Assembly (NCBI GenBank): GCA_020846975.1
Contig: JADLCX010000030.1
Coordinates: forward strand, 1-64,000
Source: Phycisphaerales bacterium
GTDB lineage: Bacteria > Planctomycetota > Phycisphaerae > Phycisphaerales > UBA1924
Direction of reading: 5' to 3'
Length of the DNA stretch: 64,000 nt
Positions 52,262 through 59,856 of the stretch are shown one piece after another. The position numbers and the translations under genes are program-made. The first letter of the stretch is position 1, and each line of letters starts with the position of its first letter. The notes beneath the pieces were generated by a model that had not been told where the DNA came from, searched no databases, and was given only the letters and a program-made list of their open reading frames with translations.

Positions 52262-53425
52262 GTGGTCATCAAGTACCTGCTCCCCGTGCTCGCCGCCGCC
52301 GGTGTCGGTCTGGCCGTGTACACCGTCGCGACTGAGAACAAGCCCAGGCCCGTAGTCCCGCCCGTCGTCGAACCGGCCGCGGCGCCCTTCGCCACCTACG
52401 TCGCCGGCGCCGGGCTCATCGAGGCGAGCACGGAGAACATCTCCGTCGGCTCGCCGGTCGGCGGCATCGTCCGGGAGGTCCGGGTCAAGGCCGGCCAGCG
52501 GGTCAACGCGGGCGATCCGCTGTTCACGATCGACGACCGCACCGTCCGGGCCGAACTGGCCTACCGCAAGGCCGCGCTCGAAGTCGCCAACTCGGAACTG
52601 GCCCGGCTGCGCGCCCAGCCCCGTCCGGAAGATCTGCCCCCGCTCCAGGCCCGGGTCGATGCGGCCAGGTCGATCCTCGATGATCTCGAAGCCCAGCTCG
52701 CCATGTGGGAGCGAGCCGATCGGCGGGCCGTCGCGGATGAGGAACTCAGCAAGCGCCGCTTCGCGGTCGTGGAGGCTCGGGCCAACCTGAGCGAGGCCCA
52801 GGCCGCGTTCGATCGGCTCAAGGTCGGGGCGTGGTCCCAGGATGTGCGGATCGCGCAGGCGCAGGTCGAGCAGGCCCAGGCCCAGGTCGATGCGGCACAG
52901 GTCGAGGTCGATCGGCACACGATCGCCGCGCCCGTCCCCGGCGAGATCCTCAAGGTCAACATCCGCACGGGCGAGTACGTCGCTACGGGCGGTGCCGGCG
53001 GTGGGGGGGGAGGGGGGGGCGGGGCGATGTCGGAGACCAGGGCCGACGGGCTGGTGGTCATGGGCGGGACCGACACCCTGCACGTCCGTGTCGATGTCGA
53101 TGAGAACGACGCCTGGCGCGTGCGGGAGGGCAGAGCGGGCAAGGCCTTCATCCGCGGCAACCCGGCCCTGCACGCCGACCTCGCGTTCGTGCGGTTCGAG
53201 CCCTACGTCATCCCCAAGAAGTCGCTCACCGGCGCGAGCACCGAGCGGGTCGATACCCGCGTGCTCCAGGTCATCTACAGGTTCGCCCGCGCCGACCTGC
53301 CCGTGTTCGTCGGTCAGCAGATGGATGTGTTCATCGACGCCGGAGAAGGAGCGGGCGGCGACGATGCCGGCCGCCCATCGTCCGCACCGACCGCGAGCCC
53401 CAGACCGGCCCCTCGCGCCAACTGA
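52262..53425 (+). CDS. HlyD/DevB-type membrane fusion protein
   Basis: This 387-residue periplasmic adaptor has an N-terminal membrane anchor (VIKYLLPVLAAAGVGLAVYTV) and a first lipoyl half (ISVGSPVGGIVREVRVKAGQRVNAGDPLFTIDDR). A coiled-coil hairpin follows (about 100-215, AELAYRKAALEVANSELARL...AQAQVEQAQAQVDAAQVEVD), then the second lipoyl half (IAAPVPGEILKVNIRTGEYV) and a beta barrel. It links the ABC permease to the outer-membrane channel encoded next. AGGAG lies 7-8 bases before the GTG start. A G8-A-G8 tract at 53003-53019 encodes a poly-glycine linker in the middle of the gene. Confidence 0.88.
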   Translation: MVIKYLLPVLAAAGVGLAVYTVATENKPRPVVPPVVEPAAAPFATYVAGAGLIEASTENISVGSPVGGIVREVRVKAGQRVNAGDPLFTIDDRTVRAELAYRKAALEVANSELARLRAQPRPEDLPPLQARVDAARSILDDLEAQLAMWERADRRAVADEELSKRRFAVVEARANLSEAQAAFDRLKVGAWSQDVRIAQAQVEQAQAQVDAAQVEVDRHTIAAPVPGEILKVNIRTGEYVATGGAGGGGGGGGGAMSETRADGLVVMGGTDTLHVRVDVDENDAWRVREGRAGKAFIRGNPALHADLAFVRFEPYVIPKKSLTGASTERVDTRVLQVIYRFARADLPVFVGQQMDVFIDAGEGAGGDDAGRPSSAPTASPRPAPRAN

Positions 53426-53491
53426 CCCCACACCCTTCATTCACACCCTCTCCCGCCTCTCCTCCCTCCCCAGCCGCATCGGAGCACCGCG

Positions 53492-55033
53492 TTGAACCCC
53501 GTCTCCACAAGCCCCTCGATCCCTCGCCGAACCCTCGCCTCCTCTTCTGCGCCCGCGCTGATCGCCGCGGCCGGGTTCTGGCTCGCCGCGTGCACGGTCG
53601 GCCCCGACTACAAGGCCCCGGAACTCGACAACCCGCTGCCCGATTCGTTCCAGTCCACCGCAACCGGCGAGCAACCGGCGGCCGCCGCGCCGCTCGACAG
53701 CGCGTGGTGGGCGACGCTCAACGACGCGATGCTCACCTCGCTGATCGACCGGGCGCTCGCCGCCAACTACGACCTGCGCATCGCCGAGTCGCGCATCCGG
53801 CAGGCCCGCGCATCGCGGGGGATCGCCGAATCCGCCGGCCTCCCGCAGGTGGGGTCGAACGCGACCTACGAACGCCGCCGCGACAGCGAGAACCTGCCGC
53901 AGGGCTCGTTCGGCAACGACTCCGGCAACGGCTACGACGACTACAACGCGGGGATCGACGCGAGCTGGGAGCTGGACTTCTTCGGCGGCATCCGCCGCTC
54001 GGTCGAGGCGGCCGCGGCCGATGTGCAGGGCGCGGTGGAGGCCCGGCGCGATGTGCTGATCACGCTGACCTCGGAGGTGGCCCGCAACTACGTGGACCTG
54101 CGCGGGCTCCAGCGCCGGATCGCGGTGACGCGGGGCAACATCGCGGTGCAGGCCGAGACTGTCGAGCTGGTCGAGTCGCGGTTCAGCGCGGGGCTGGTGA
54201 GCGAGCTGGATGTGGCGCAGGCCAAGGCGCAGCTCGCGACCACCACGGCCGCGCTGCCGCAGCTCGAGATCGGCCTGCGGATGGCGGTGCACCGGATCGG
54301 CGTGCTGTGCGGGAAGCCGCCGGGCGCGCTCAAGGACACCCTGATGGTCGATGCGCCCATCCCCGTGGTGCCGCCGGAGATCCCCGTCGGCCTGCCCTCG
54401 GACCTCCTGCGTCGGCGGCCGGACATCCGCCGCGCCGAGCGCGCGGTCGCCGCGGCGACCGCGCGCATCGGCGAGGCGACGGCCGACCTCTACCCGCGGT
54501 TCAGCATCACGGGCGCGTTCGGGCTGCGGTCCGACCAGGTCGGCAGCTTCTTCGAGGGCGACAGCCGGTTCTGGTCGATCGGCCCCGCGCTGCGCTGGCC
54601 GATCTTCCAGGGCGGACGGATCCGCTCCAACATCCGCCTGCAGGAAGCCCTCACCGAGGAGCAGCTCGCGGCCTACCAGGGCGCGGTCCTCACCGCGCTG
54701 GAGGATGTCGAGAACGCGCTGGTCGGTTTCAACCGCGAGCAGGAGACGCGGCGGTCGCTGGCCGAGGCCGTGGTCGCCAACCAGCGGGCGGTCGAGCTCT
54801 CCCAGCAGCTGTACCGCGCGGGGCTGGCCGACTTCCAGCGCGTGCTGGACTCGCAGCGGAACCAGGCGCTGGCCGAGGAATCGCTGGCCGCGCGGGAGGC
54901 GCTGGTGGTGCAGGCGCTCATCAGGCTGTACAAGGCTCTTGGCGGCGGGTGGGAGCCGCACGAACCCCGGCCGCAGCCGTCGCAACCGGCCGAGCCCGGC
55001 AAGGCCGAGGCCCAGACCGCCTCGAACCCGTAG
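53492..55033 (+). CDS. Outer-membrane efflux lipoprotein (NodT family)
   Basis: This 513-residue protein has a signal peptide with lipobox LAAC followed by TVGPDYKAPE, the NodT/OprM-type mature N-terminus. Two TolC-type repeats follow, with WWATLNDAMLTSLIDRALAANYDLRIAESRIRQARA and DLLRRRPDIRRAERAVAAATARIGEATADLYPRFSITGAFG as family blocks. It forms the outer-membrane channel for the adjacent ABC exporter. The TTG start has GGAG 7 bases upstream. The C-terminal 35 residues are Pro/Glu-rich. Confidence 0.92.
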   Translation: MNPVSTSPSIPRRTLASSSAPALIAAAGFWLAACTVGPDYKAPELDNPLPDSFQSTATGEQPAAAAPLDSAWWATLNDAMLTSLIDRALAANYDLRIAESRIRQARASRGIAESAGLPQVGSNATYERRRDSENLPQGSFGNDSGNGYDDYNAGIDASWELDFFGGIRRSVEAAAADVQGAVEARRDVLITLTSEVARNYVDLRGLQRRIAVTRGNIAVQAETVELVESRFSAGLVSELDVAQAKAQLATTTAALPQLEIGLRMAVHRIGVLCGKPPGALKDTLMVDAPIPVVPPEIPVGLPSDLLRRRPDIRRAERAVAAATARIGEATADLYPRFSITGAFGLRSDQVGSFFEGDSRFWSIGPALRWPIFQGGRIRSNIRLQEALTEEQLAAYQGAVLTALEDVENALVGFNREQETRRSLAEAVVANQRAVELSQQLYRAGLADFQRVLDSQRNQALAEESLAAREALVVQALIRLYKALGGGWEPHEPRPQPSQPAEPGKAEAQTASNP

Positions 55034-55047
55034 CGGCGGCCTTCCTC

Positions 55048-55090
55048 AAAAAGCACCGCGGCCCCGGTCGCGTACGCCGGGGCCGACGGT
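55048..55090 (-). terminator. Intrinsic terminator for the fibronectin-III protein gene
   Basis: On the minus strand a 13-bp stem (+ strand ACCG-CGGCCCCGG and CCGGGGCCG-a-CGGT, 55055-55090, one bulged base) is followed by a U-run (AAAAA at 55048-55052 on +). It lies 21 bases beyond the stop of the gene at 55112. It may also end the + strand exporter operon, though no T-run is present in that direction. Confidence 0.75.
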
Positions 55091-55111
55091 GAACCAAGGA
55101 GTCGCGTTCGT

Positions 55112-55816
55112 CTACGCCGCCATCTTCACCGCGCCCACCGGCGCGTTCTCGACGACCGTGAACCCGCCGCCGCCGCCACCCCCGGCCGCGCCGAAGCGGA
55201 TGGTGACGCTCGCCATCGCGCCGGTCATCGCGCCGCGCTGGCAGGTGACGAAGTACGAGACCGGCAGCGATGCGCCGGTGATGTTCGGGAGCGAGGTGTC
55301 GGTGAAGGTCTTGACACCCACCGCGCCCAGGAAGATGGGCGAGGGGTCGTTGGCGAACCGACGCTTGACGATGTACACCGCCGTGCCATCGCCGACGCAC
55401 TTCCACCCGAGGGTGAGCTCGCCGCTGGCGGGGTTGATCGTGACCCTGAAGTTGTCGGGGGTGCCGGGGATCGGCGCGGGGCCGGGGGGCGCGGGCGGAT
55501 CGACCTGCGCCAGCGTGTACACCGTGAGCGGGTTGGGCTGCGAGTCCGCGAAGGCCTTGATGATGCGGATGTCATCGCGGCCGGCGGCGTTCATCAGGGC
55601 GCACTGGTCGTACCAGTTGAGCGTGGCGTTCTTCGCCGCAGCGCGGGCGGTGAGCATGTCGTCGTACGACTTGCGGGCGTTGGTGACGAGCGTGCCCAGC
55701 AGGGTGGTCGCGCCGGCGGTCAGGCCCACGGCCGCGGCAGGGGCCGCCGCCCAGACGGGCTGGTGAACCTCAAAGTACTCCAACTGGCCGAGCTTGGTAT
55801 CGGGCAGGACAGGCAT
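55112..55816 (-). CDS. Fibronectin type III domain protein of a planctomycete-type family
   Basis: This 234-residue protein has no classical signal peptide. Residues about 1-100 are helical (LEYFEVHQPVWAAAPAAAVGLTAGATTLLGTLVTNARKSYDDMLTARAAAKNATLNWYDQCALMNAAGRDDIRIIKAFADSQPNPLTVYTLAQ). Residues about 110-210 form a fibronectin III-like beta sandwich (PGTPDNFRVTINPASGELTLGWKC...YIVKRRF...). A poly-glycine stretch lies near the C-terminus. I recall similar two-part proteins in planctomycete genomes, but the function is unknown. GGAG precedes the ATG at 55816. It is convergent with the exporter operon. Confidence 0.6.
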   Translation of the reverse strand: MPVLPDTKLGQLEYFEVHQPVWAAAPAAAVGLTAGATTLLGTLVTNARKSYDDMLTARAAAKNATLNWYDQCALMNAAGRDDIRIIKAFADSQPNPLTVYTLAQVDPPAPPGPAPIPGTPDNFRVTINPASGELTLGWKCVGDGTAVYIVKRRFANDPSPIFLGAVGVKTFTDTSLPNITGASLPVSYFVTCQRGAMTGAMASVTIRFGAAGGGGGGGFTVVENAPVGAVKMAA

Positions 55817-55962
55817 GGTCGAGTCTCCGTGCGCCTTGGATGTGGCTGATCGCACACGCGACCTCCACGAAACAAAGGCAGCCGGCGCGGGCTGTCAACC
55901 CTGAAGTTCGACCGGCTCGGATCGCTTCTTCAGCACAACAGGAAAACTCGATACAGAAAGTC

Positions 55963-55995
55963 AGGAACGCAGAGGACACAGAGAAGGCGCAGAGG
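55963..55995. repeat. Half copy of the 'CACAGAG' dispersed element
   Basis: AGGAACGCAGAGGACACAGAGAAGGCGCAGAGG repeats the arm sequence of the elements found inside the oxidoreductase gene at 9405-11242. The opposite arm is missing. It lies in the 878-base spacer upstream of the fibronectin-III gene, next to a G-rich tract (56003-56029). Confidence 0.6.
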
Positions 55996-56096
55996 GGGAA
56001 GCGGGGCGGGGGGGGGGGGAGGTAAGGGGGAAGAACGGGAAGGTGCGATAAGAACGCTCGCTCCGCACGCGCACCGATGCCCGCGCAAAGCCCGAG

Positions 56097-56327
56097 ATCG
56101 AGCGACAACAACATTTCGGGTCCAGACAGGAATATTTCGGCCCCGAACTGCGGGTGTTCGGCCCCGAACGACCGCTGTCCGGAGCCGCGCAGCTCTTGTC
56201 TGGAGCCGAACGGCCGCTGTCCGGAGCCGAACGTGCGTTGTCCGGAGACGGGTTGTTCCTGTCGCGCCCCGAATGGCTGTTGACCGGAGCCGGGCAGCGG
56301 CTGTCTGGAGCCGAACTGCTGTTGTTC
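56097..56327. repeat. 21-bp tandem repeat array, about eleven degenerate units
   Basis: Units start every 21 bases from 56097 to 56307. The best are at 56160, 56202, 56223 and 56286, with consensus close to GGAGCCGAACGGCCGCTGTCC. The unit is similar to the 47727 array when rotated (TCCGG...CCGAA...GCTG). The rest of the spacer 55817-56694 holds the half element, a G-rich tract and no supported gene. Confidence 0.8.
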
Positions 56328-56694
56328 CGCTGGGCCAGAGCCCCCCCAAGGGGAAGCCCCTTCCTCCGGCACCTCCTTCCCCCGGAAAGACCAAGATGCG
56401 TCGGCCGTCCCGCCTTTCGCGGGCCGGTTGCGCTCTTACCTGCCGGCCCAGGGGTGCCTGTGCGCTCCAGCCACGGAACGTAAGGCAGGTTATCAGAAAA
56501 GGACTTTGGCCTTGAGCATTCGGCCGAGCACGATCACTCCACCCCCCATTCCCACTCCAGGACCGCACGGACTGCTACCCGAAACAAGTCTGTGCCGCCC
56601 GCCGGCCGGTCCATCGCACGCCTCGGCCGAAGTGGAGTATGCTGACCGCGTAAGTGCGTGATTCAAGCACCCGAACCGCCGAGGAGGCCACGAA

Positions 56695-57003
56695 ATGACT
56701 CGCTACGACCCGGCTGTCCTACAAAAGTTTGCTAACCGGCTCTATTCAAGAGCGAACACGATCATCGCGCTATGCACGCTTGTTGGACTGGCTCTTGGCG
56801 CTGTCGGTGGCTTCGTGTTGGAGAGCTCGATCAAGACGGGAAGCTCCGCCGGGGTAGCTGGCGCATGTGCGTTTGTCACCGCTGCTGTTGGGTACCTCGT
56901 CGGTGCTCAACGAGCGTTTATGCTCAAGTTCAGAGCGCAAGAAGCCCTTTGTCAGCGGCAGATCGAACTGAACACCCGCCAGGGGGGTTCGGTCGCTGGA
57001 TAG
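56695..57003 (+). CDS. Small two-helix membrane protein of unknown function
   Basis: This 102-residue protein has two predicted membrane helices (about 23-44, TIIALCTLVGLALGAVGGFVL, and about 52-72, GVAGACAFVTAAVGYLVGAQ), and a polar C-terminus with 'RAFMLKFRAQEALCQRQIE'. A strong GAGGAGG 8 bases before the ATG supports it as a real gene. Its codon usage looks less GC-rich than its neighbours, which may indicate a different history. I do not recognise a family. Confidence 0.65.
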   Translation: MTRYDPAVLQKFANRLYSRANTIIALCTLVGLALGAVGGFVLESSIKTGSSAGVAGACAFVTAAVGYLVGAQRAFMLKFRAQEALCQRQIELNTRQGGSVAG

Positions 57004-57071
57004 TGGTGGTCGGTGGGCGGGTGTCCCAACCGCTCCTCCACTCCGGCGGGTGGCATCGGTTCGAAACGTGC

Positions 57072-57105
57072 CACGGGCTTCGGCCGCTTTGGGCCGATGC
57101 CCGTG
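57072..57105. repeat. Hairpin 1 of the CAAAG-loop family
   Basis: A 14-bp stem with one mismatch (CACGGGCTTCGGCC/GGCCGATGCCCGTG) encloses the loop GCTTTG, which reads CAAAGC on the minus strand. It is the first of four such hairpins in the 385-base spacer 57004-57388, which holds no supported gene. Confidence 0.7.
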
Positions 57106-57126
57106 CGGATGTCGCGCGATGCCCGG

Positions 57127-57160
57127 CACAGGCAGCCGCTCAAAGCCGCGGCAGCCTGTG
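57127..57160. repeat. Hairpin 2 of the CAAAG-loop family
   Basis: CACAGGC-a-GCCGC pairs with GCGGC-a-GCCTGTG across the loop TCAAAGCC. The stem starts CAC and ends GTG like its neighbours. A CACCCGG-CACCCGG-CACCCGG short tandem repeat follows directly. Confidence 0.65.
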
Positions 57161-57193
57161 GCACCCGGCACCCGGCACCCGGCAAACCGGTCG

Positions 57194-57231
57194 TGGCACG
57201 GGGTGGACAACCCTTTGCCCCACCCCCCGTG
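57194..57231. repeat. Hairpin 3 of the CAAAG-loop family (imperfect)
   Basis: CACGGGGTGG pairs with CCACC-cc-CCGTG, with two bulged C, around a loop containing CCCTTTGCC. The boundaries are approximate. On the minus strand the loop reads GGCAAAGGG. Confidence 0.5.
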
Positions 57232-57330
57232 GGTCCGGCCCGTGGTGCGTGCCGTGTCGTTGGACCTCCGTGGCCCGACCCCTTCTCAAGAAGAAGCAAA
57301 CTCCCGAGCACCGATGGTCGCTCGAAGGCA

Positions 57331-57360
57331 CACGACCACGCCCAAAGCGGCGTGGTCGTG
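57331..57360. repeat. Hairpin 4 of the CAAAG-loop family (perfect 12-bp stem)
   Basis: CACGACCACGCC (57331-57342), loop CAAAGC, GGCGTGGTCGTG (57349-57360) form a perfect stem. It ends 28 bases before the start of the cystathionine beta-synthase-like gene and covers the position where a -35 element for TAGACT (57377) would lie, so it could be an operator as well as an RNA hairpin. Confidence 0.75.
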
Positions 57361-57376
57361 GCACGGAGATTGGCGA

Positions 57377-57382
57377 TAGACT
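57377..57382 (+). promoter_or_regulatory. Candidate -10 hexamer TAGACT, 6 bases before the start at 57389
   Basis: TAGACT lies 6 bases before an ATG that has no Shine-Dalgarno sequence, consistent with a leaderless transcript. The region 17 bases upstream has no -35 consensus but is the right arm of hairpin 4. Confidence 0.4.
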
Positions 57383-57388
57383 CTGCCA

Positions 57389-58861
57389 ATGCCCGCCAAC
57401 ACCCACGGACCTTCTTCCCCCGATCAGCCGTATGCCAATGTCCTGGACATGATCGGCAACACGCCGATGCTCGAGTTCAAGCGGCTCGATCTGGGGGCGG
57501 GCGCACAGAGGGGCATCAGGCTCTTCGGCAAGATGGAGCTGATGAACCCGGCGGGGTCGATCAAGGACCGCATCGGGCTGTCGATGATCACCGCGGCGGA
57601 GAAGGATGGGCGGCTGAACCCCAAGGGGAGCCCGCCGCCGACGATCATCGAGGCGACGGCGGGGAACACCGGGCTGGGGCTCGCGCTGGTCGCGGGGCAG
57701 AAGGGGTACAGGCTCAAGGTCGTCGTGCCCGACAAGATGTCGCAGGAGAAGATCCAGCACCTCAAGGCGATGGGCGCGGAGGTGGTCCTGACGCGGAGCG
57801 ATGTGCCCAAGGGCCACCCCGAGTATTACCAGGAGCTGGCCGCCTCGATCGCCGGGCGCACGCCCAACTCGCTGTACGTGAACCAGTTCGGCAACGCCGA
57901 CAACCCGCGGGCCCATTTCGAGACGACCGCGCCGGAGATCGAGCGGCAGCTGGCGGCGGTGGGGGGCGTTGACGCGATCGTGTGCGGTGTGGGCTCGGGC
58001 GGGACGCTCTCGGGGTGCGGGAACTACTTCAAGAAGCTCGCCGCCGAAGGCCGGCACAAGCCGGTGAAGATGATCCTCGCCGACCCGACCGGCTCGATCC
58101 TCGCGCCGCTGGTCAACGACGGGCGGAAGGTCGAGCCGGGGAGCTGGCTGGTGGAGGGGATGGGCGAGGATTTCGTGCCCGACATCTGCGACCTCTCGCT
58201 GGTGAGCGAGGCGTTCGAGATCTCCGATGCCGAGTCGTTCTTCGCGGCCCGCGAGCTGCTGGCCAGGGAGGGCGTGCTGGCGGGCTCGAGCACCGGGTGC
58301 ATCCTCGCGGCCGCGCTGAAGTTCTGCCGGAAGCAGACCGGGGAGGGGGGGGGGGGGCCCTGCAACGTCGTGACGCTGATCTGCGACAGCGGGGCCAAGG
58401 ACCTCTCGAAGATGTTCAACGACTTCTGGATGATGGACAACGGGTTCATCAGGCGCACCAGGACGGGCGACCTGCGGGACCTGATCGCGCGGCGGCACGA
58501 CCTGGGCGAGGACTACACGCTCCAGGAGAAGCACCCCGTGCGGCAGGCGATCCGCTGGATGTCGCTCTACGGCGTGTCGCAGATGGTGGTCATGGACGAG
58601 TCGGGCAGGGTCGCGGGGATCATCGACGAGGGCGACATCCTGCTGGGCATCGCGACCGACCCCGCGGCGTTCGACCGGCCGGTGTCGGACTTCATGACGC
58701 GGCGGCTGGAGACCGTCTCGCCCGAGGCGCCCATCGCCTCGCTCATGCCGATCTTCCGGGCCGACCGCGTGGCGATCGTCGCGGACCAGCGCGGCGCGTT
58801 CCACGGGCTGATCACCAAGCTCGACATGATCCACTACCTGCGGGCGCAGCTCTCGCGGTAG
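57389..58861 (+). CDS. Cystathionine beta-synthase-like PLP enzyme with C-terminal CBS domains
   Basis: This 490-residue enzyme belongs to the cysteine synthase/cystathionine beta-synthase family. The PLP lysine is K59 in NPAGSIKDRI. EATAGNTGLGLALVAG binds the cofactor phosphate and substrate, and VCGVGSGGTLSGCGNYFK completes the site. Two CBS-domain motifs follow after about residue 350 (WMSLYGVSQMVVMDESGRVAGIIDEGDILLG and FRADRVAIVADQRGAFHGLITKLDMI). The reaction is probably serine (or O-acetylserine) plus homocysteine (or sulfide) condensation; the exact substrate cannot be fixed here. A run of 13 G (58345-58357) encodes GGGG between the two parts. It converges on pstB. Confidence 0.88.
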   Translation: MPANTHGPSSPDQPYANVLDMIGNTPMLEFKRLDLGAGAQRGIRLFGKMELMNPAGSIKDRIGLSMITAAEKDGRLNPKGSPPPTIIEATAGNTGLGLALVAGQKGYRLKVVVPDKMSQEKIQHLKAMGAEVVLTRSDVPKGHPEYYQELAASIAGRTPNSLYVNQFGNADNPRAHFETTAPEIERQLAAVGGVDAIVCGVGSGGTLSGCGNYFKKLAAEGRHKPVKMILADPTGSILAPLVNDGRKVEPGSWLVEGMGEDFVPDICDLSLVSEAFEISDAESFFAARELLAREGVLAGSSTGCILAAALKFCRKQTGEGGGGPCNVVTLICDSGAKDLSKMFNDFWMMDNGFIRRTRTGDLRDLIARRHDLGEDYTLQEKHPVRQAIRWMSLYGVSQMVVMDESGRVAGIIDEGDILLGIATDPAAFDRPVSDFMTRRLETVSPEAPIASLMPIFRADRVAIVADQRGAFHGLITKLDMIHYLRAQLSR

Positions 58862-58870
58862 CGTGCGTTC

Positions 58871-58914
58871 GGAGGGGAAGGGGGCGGGGCGGGGGGGGAG
58901 GGGGGAAGGGGGGG
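58871..58914. other. G-rich convergent spacer between CBS-like gene and pstB
   Basis: The whole spacer is built of G-runs (up to 8) on the + strand. It could form a G-quadruplex at the 3' end of the CBS-like transcript. On the pstB transcript it is a C-rich, G-poor tail directly after the stop, like the tail of the oxidoreductase gene, and may serve Rho-dependent termination. Confidence 0.45.
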
Positions 58915-59856
58915 TCAGCCGAAGCGGCCGGAGATGTACTGCTCGGTCAGCGGCCTGGCCGGGTTCTGGAACATCATGTCCGTGCGGCCGACCTCGACCA
59001 TCTCGCCGAGGTACATGAACGCGGTGAAGTCGCTGACGCGCGCGGCCTGCTGCATGTTGTGCGTCACGATGATGATGGTCACGCGCGAGCGGAGCTCGTG
59101 GATCAGTTCCTCGATCTTGCTGGTCGCGATCGGGTCCAGCGCGCTGGTCGGCTCATCAAAGAGCACGATCTCGGGCTCGACGGCCAGGGCGCGGGCGATG
59201 CACAGCCGCTGCTGCTGCCCGCCCGAGAGCGCGAACGCCGGCTTCCGCAGCCGGTCGGAGACCTCGCCCCACAGCGCGGCGCCCTTGAGCGCGGTCTCGA
59301 CGCGGTCGGCGAGCTCCCGCCTGCTCCGCACGCCCCGGAGGCGAAGCCCGTAGGCCACGTTCTCGAAGATGCTCTTGGGGAATGGGTTGGGCTTCTGGAA
59401 CACCATGCTGATGCGCATCCGCATCTCGATCGGGCTGATGCGGCGATCAACGATGTTGATCCCGCTGGGGTTGAGCACGATCTTCCCCTCGTAGCGCGTG
59501 TCGGGATAGAGGTCGTGCATGCGGTTGAAGCACCGCAGGAGCGTGGTCTTGCCGCACCCGGACGGGCCGATCAGGGCCGTGACGGCGCGCTCGGCGAACC
59601 CGATCGAGACGTTCTTCACGGCCTGGAACGGGCCGTAGTAGAACGAGAAGTCCTGCACACGGGCCTTGATCCCGGCGGCCGGCGCGGCGGCGGTCGCTTC
59701 CTGGTTGGCGGGGGTCGTGGTCGGCAAGGGTTCTCGTGGACGGCCGGCAGCGCCGCCCGTCGCGGCGGCGTCAACGCTCACGGGCGCGGCGAGCGCCGGG
59801 CCCCGGGCGATGGTATCTCGCGGATGCGCCGGCCGCGAACCGGGCGGGCTCACCAC
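58915..59856 (-). CDS. pstB: Phosphate ABC transporter ATPase PstB
   Basis: This 313-residue ATPase powers high-affinity phosphate uptake. Walker [10 protein letters not shown], the [18 protein letters not shown]-loop region, the signature [15 protein letters not shown], Walker [12 protein letters not shown] and the [14 protein letters not shown]-loop are all PstB-specific. About 60 Ala/Pro-rich residues precede the family core, so the GTG start at 59856 may be too early, although it overlaps the pstA stop and fits tight operon packing. It is the last gene of pstSCAB; no phoU is present. Confidence 0.93.
   Translation of the reverse strand: MVSPPGSRPAHPRDTIARGPALAAPVSVDAAATGGAAGRPREPLPTTTPANQEATAAAPAAGIKARVQDFSFYYGPFQAVKNVSIGFAERAVTALIGPSGCGKTTLLRCFNRMHDLYPDTRYEGKIVLNPSGINIVDRRISPIEMRMRISMVFQKPNPFPKSIFENVAYGLRLRGVRSRRELADRVETALKGAALWGEVSDRLRKPAFALSGGQQQRLCIARALAVEPEIVLFDEPTSALDPIATSKIEELIHELRSRVTIIIVTHNMQQAARVSDFTAFMYLGEMVEVGRTDMMFQNPARPLTEQYISGRFG

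Noticed and set aside
53590-55092. 500-codon plus-strand frame overlapping the NodT-family gene in another register
   Set aside because: It lacks a signal and any domain; the 53492 frame carries the lipobox and efflux motifs.
57004-57388. Possible riboswitch upstream of the cystathionine beta-synthase-like gene
   Set aside because: I could not match SAM or other riboswitch cores, and the apparent -10 box next to the start codon would leave no leader RNA; I report the hairpins only as a repeat family.
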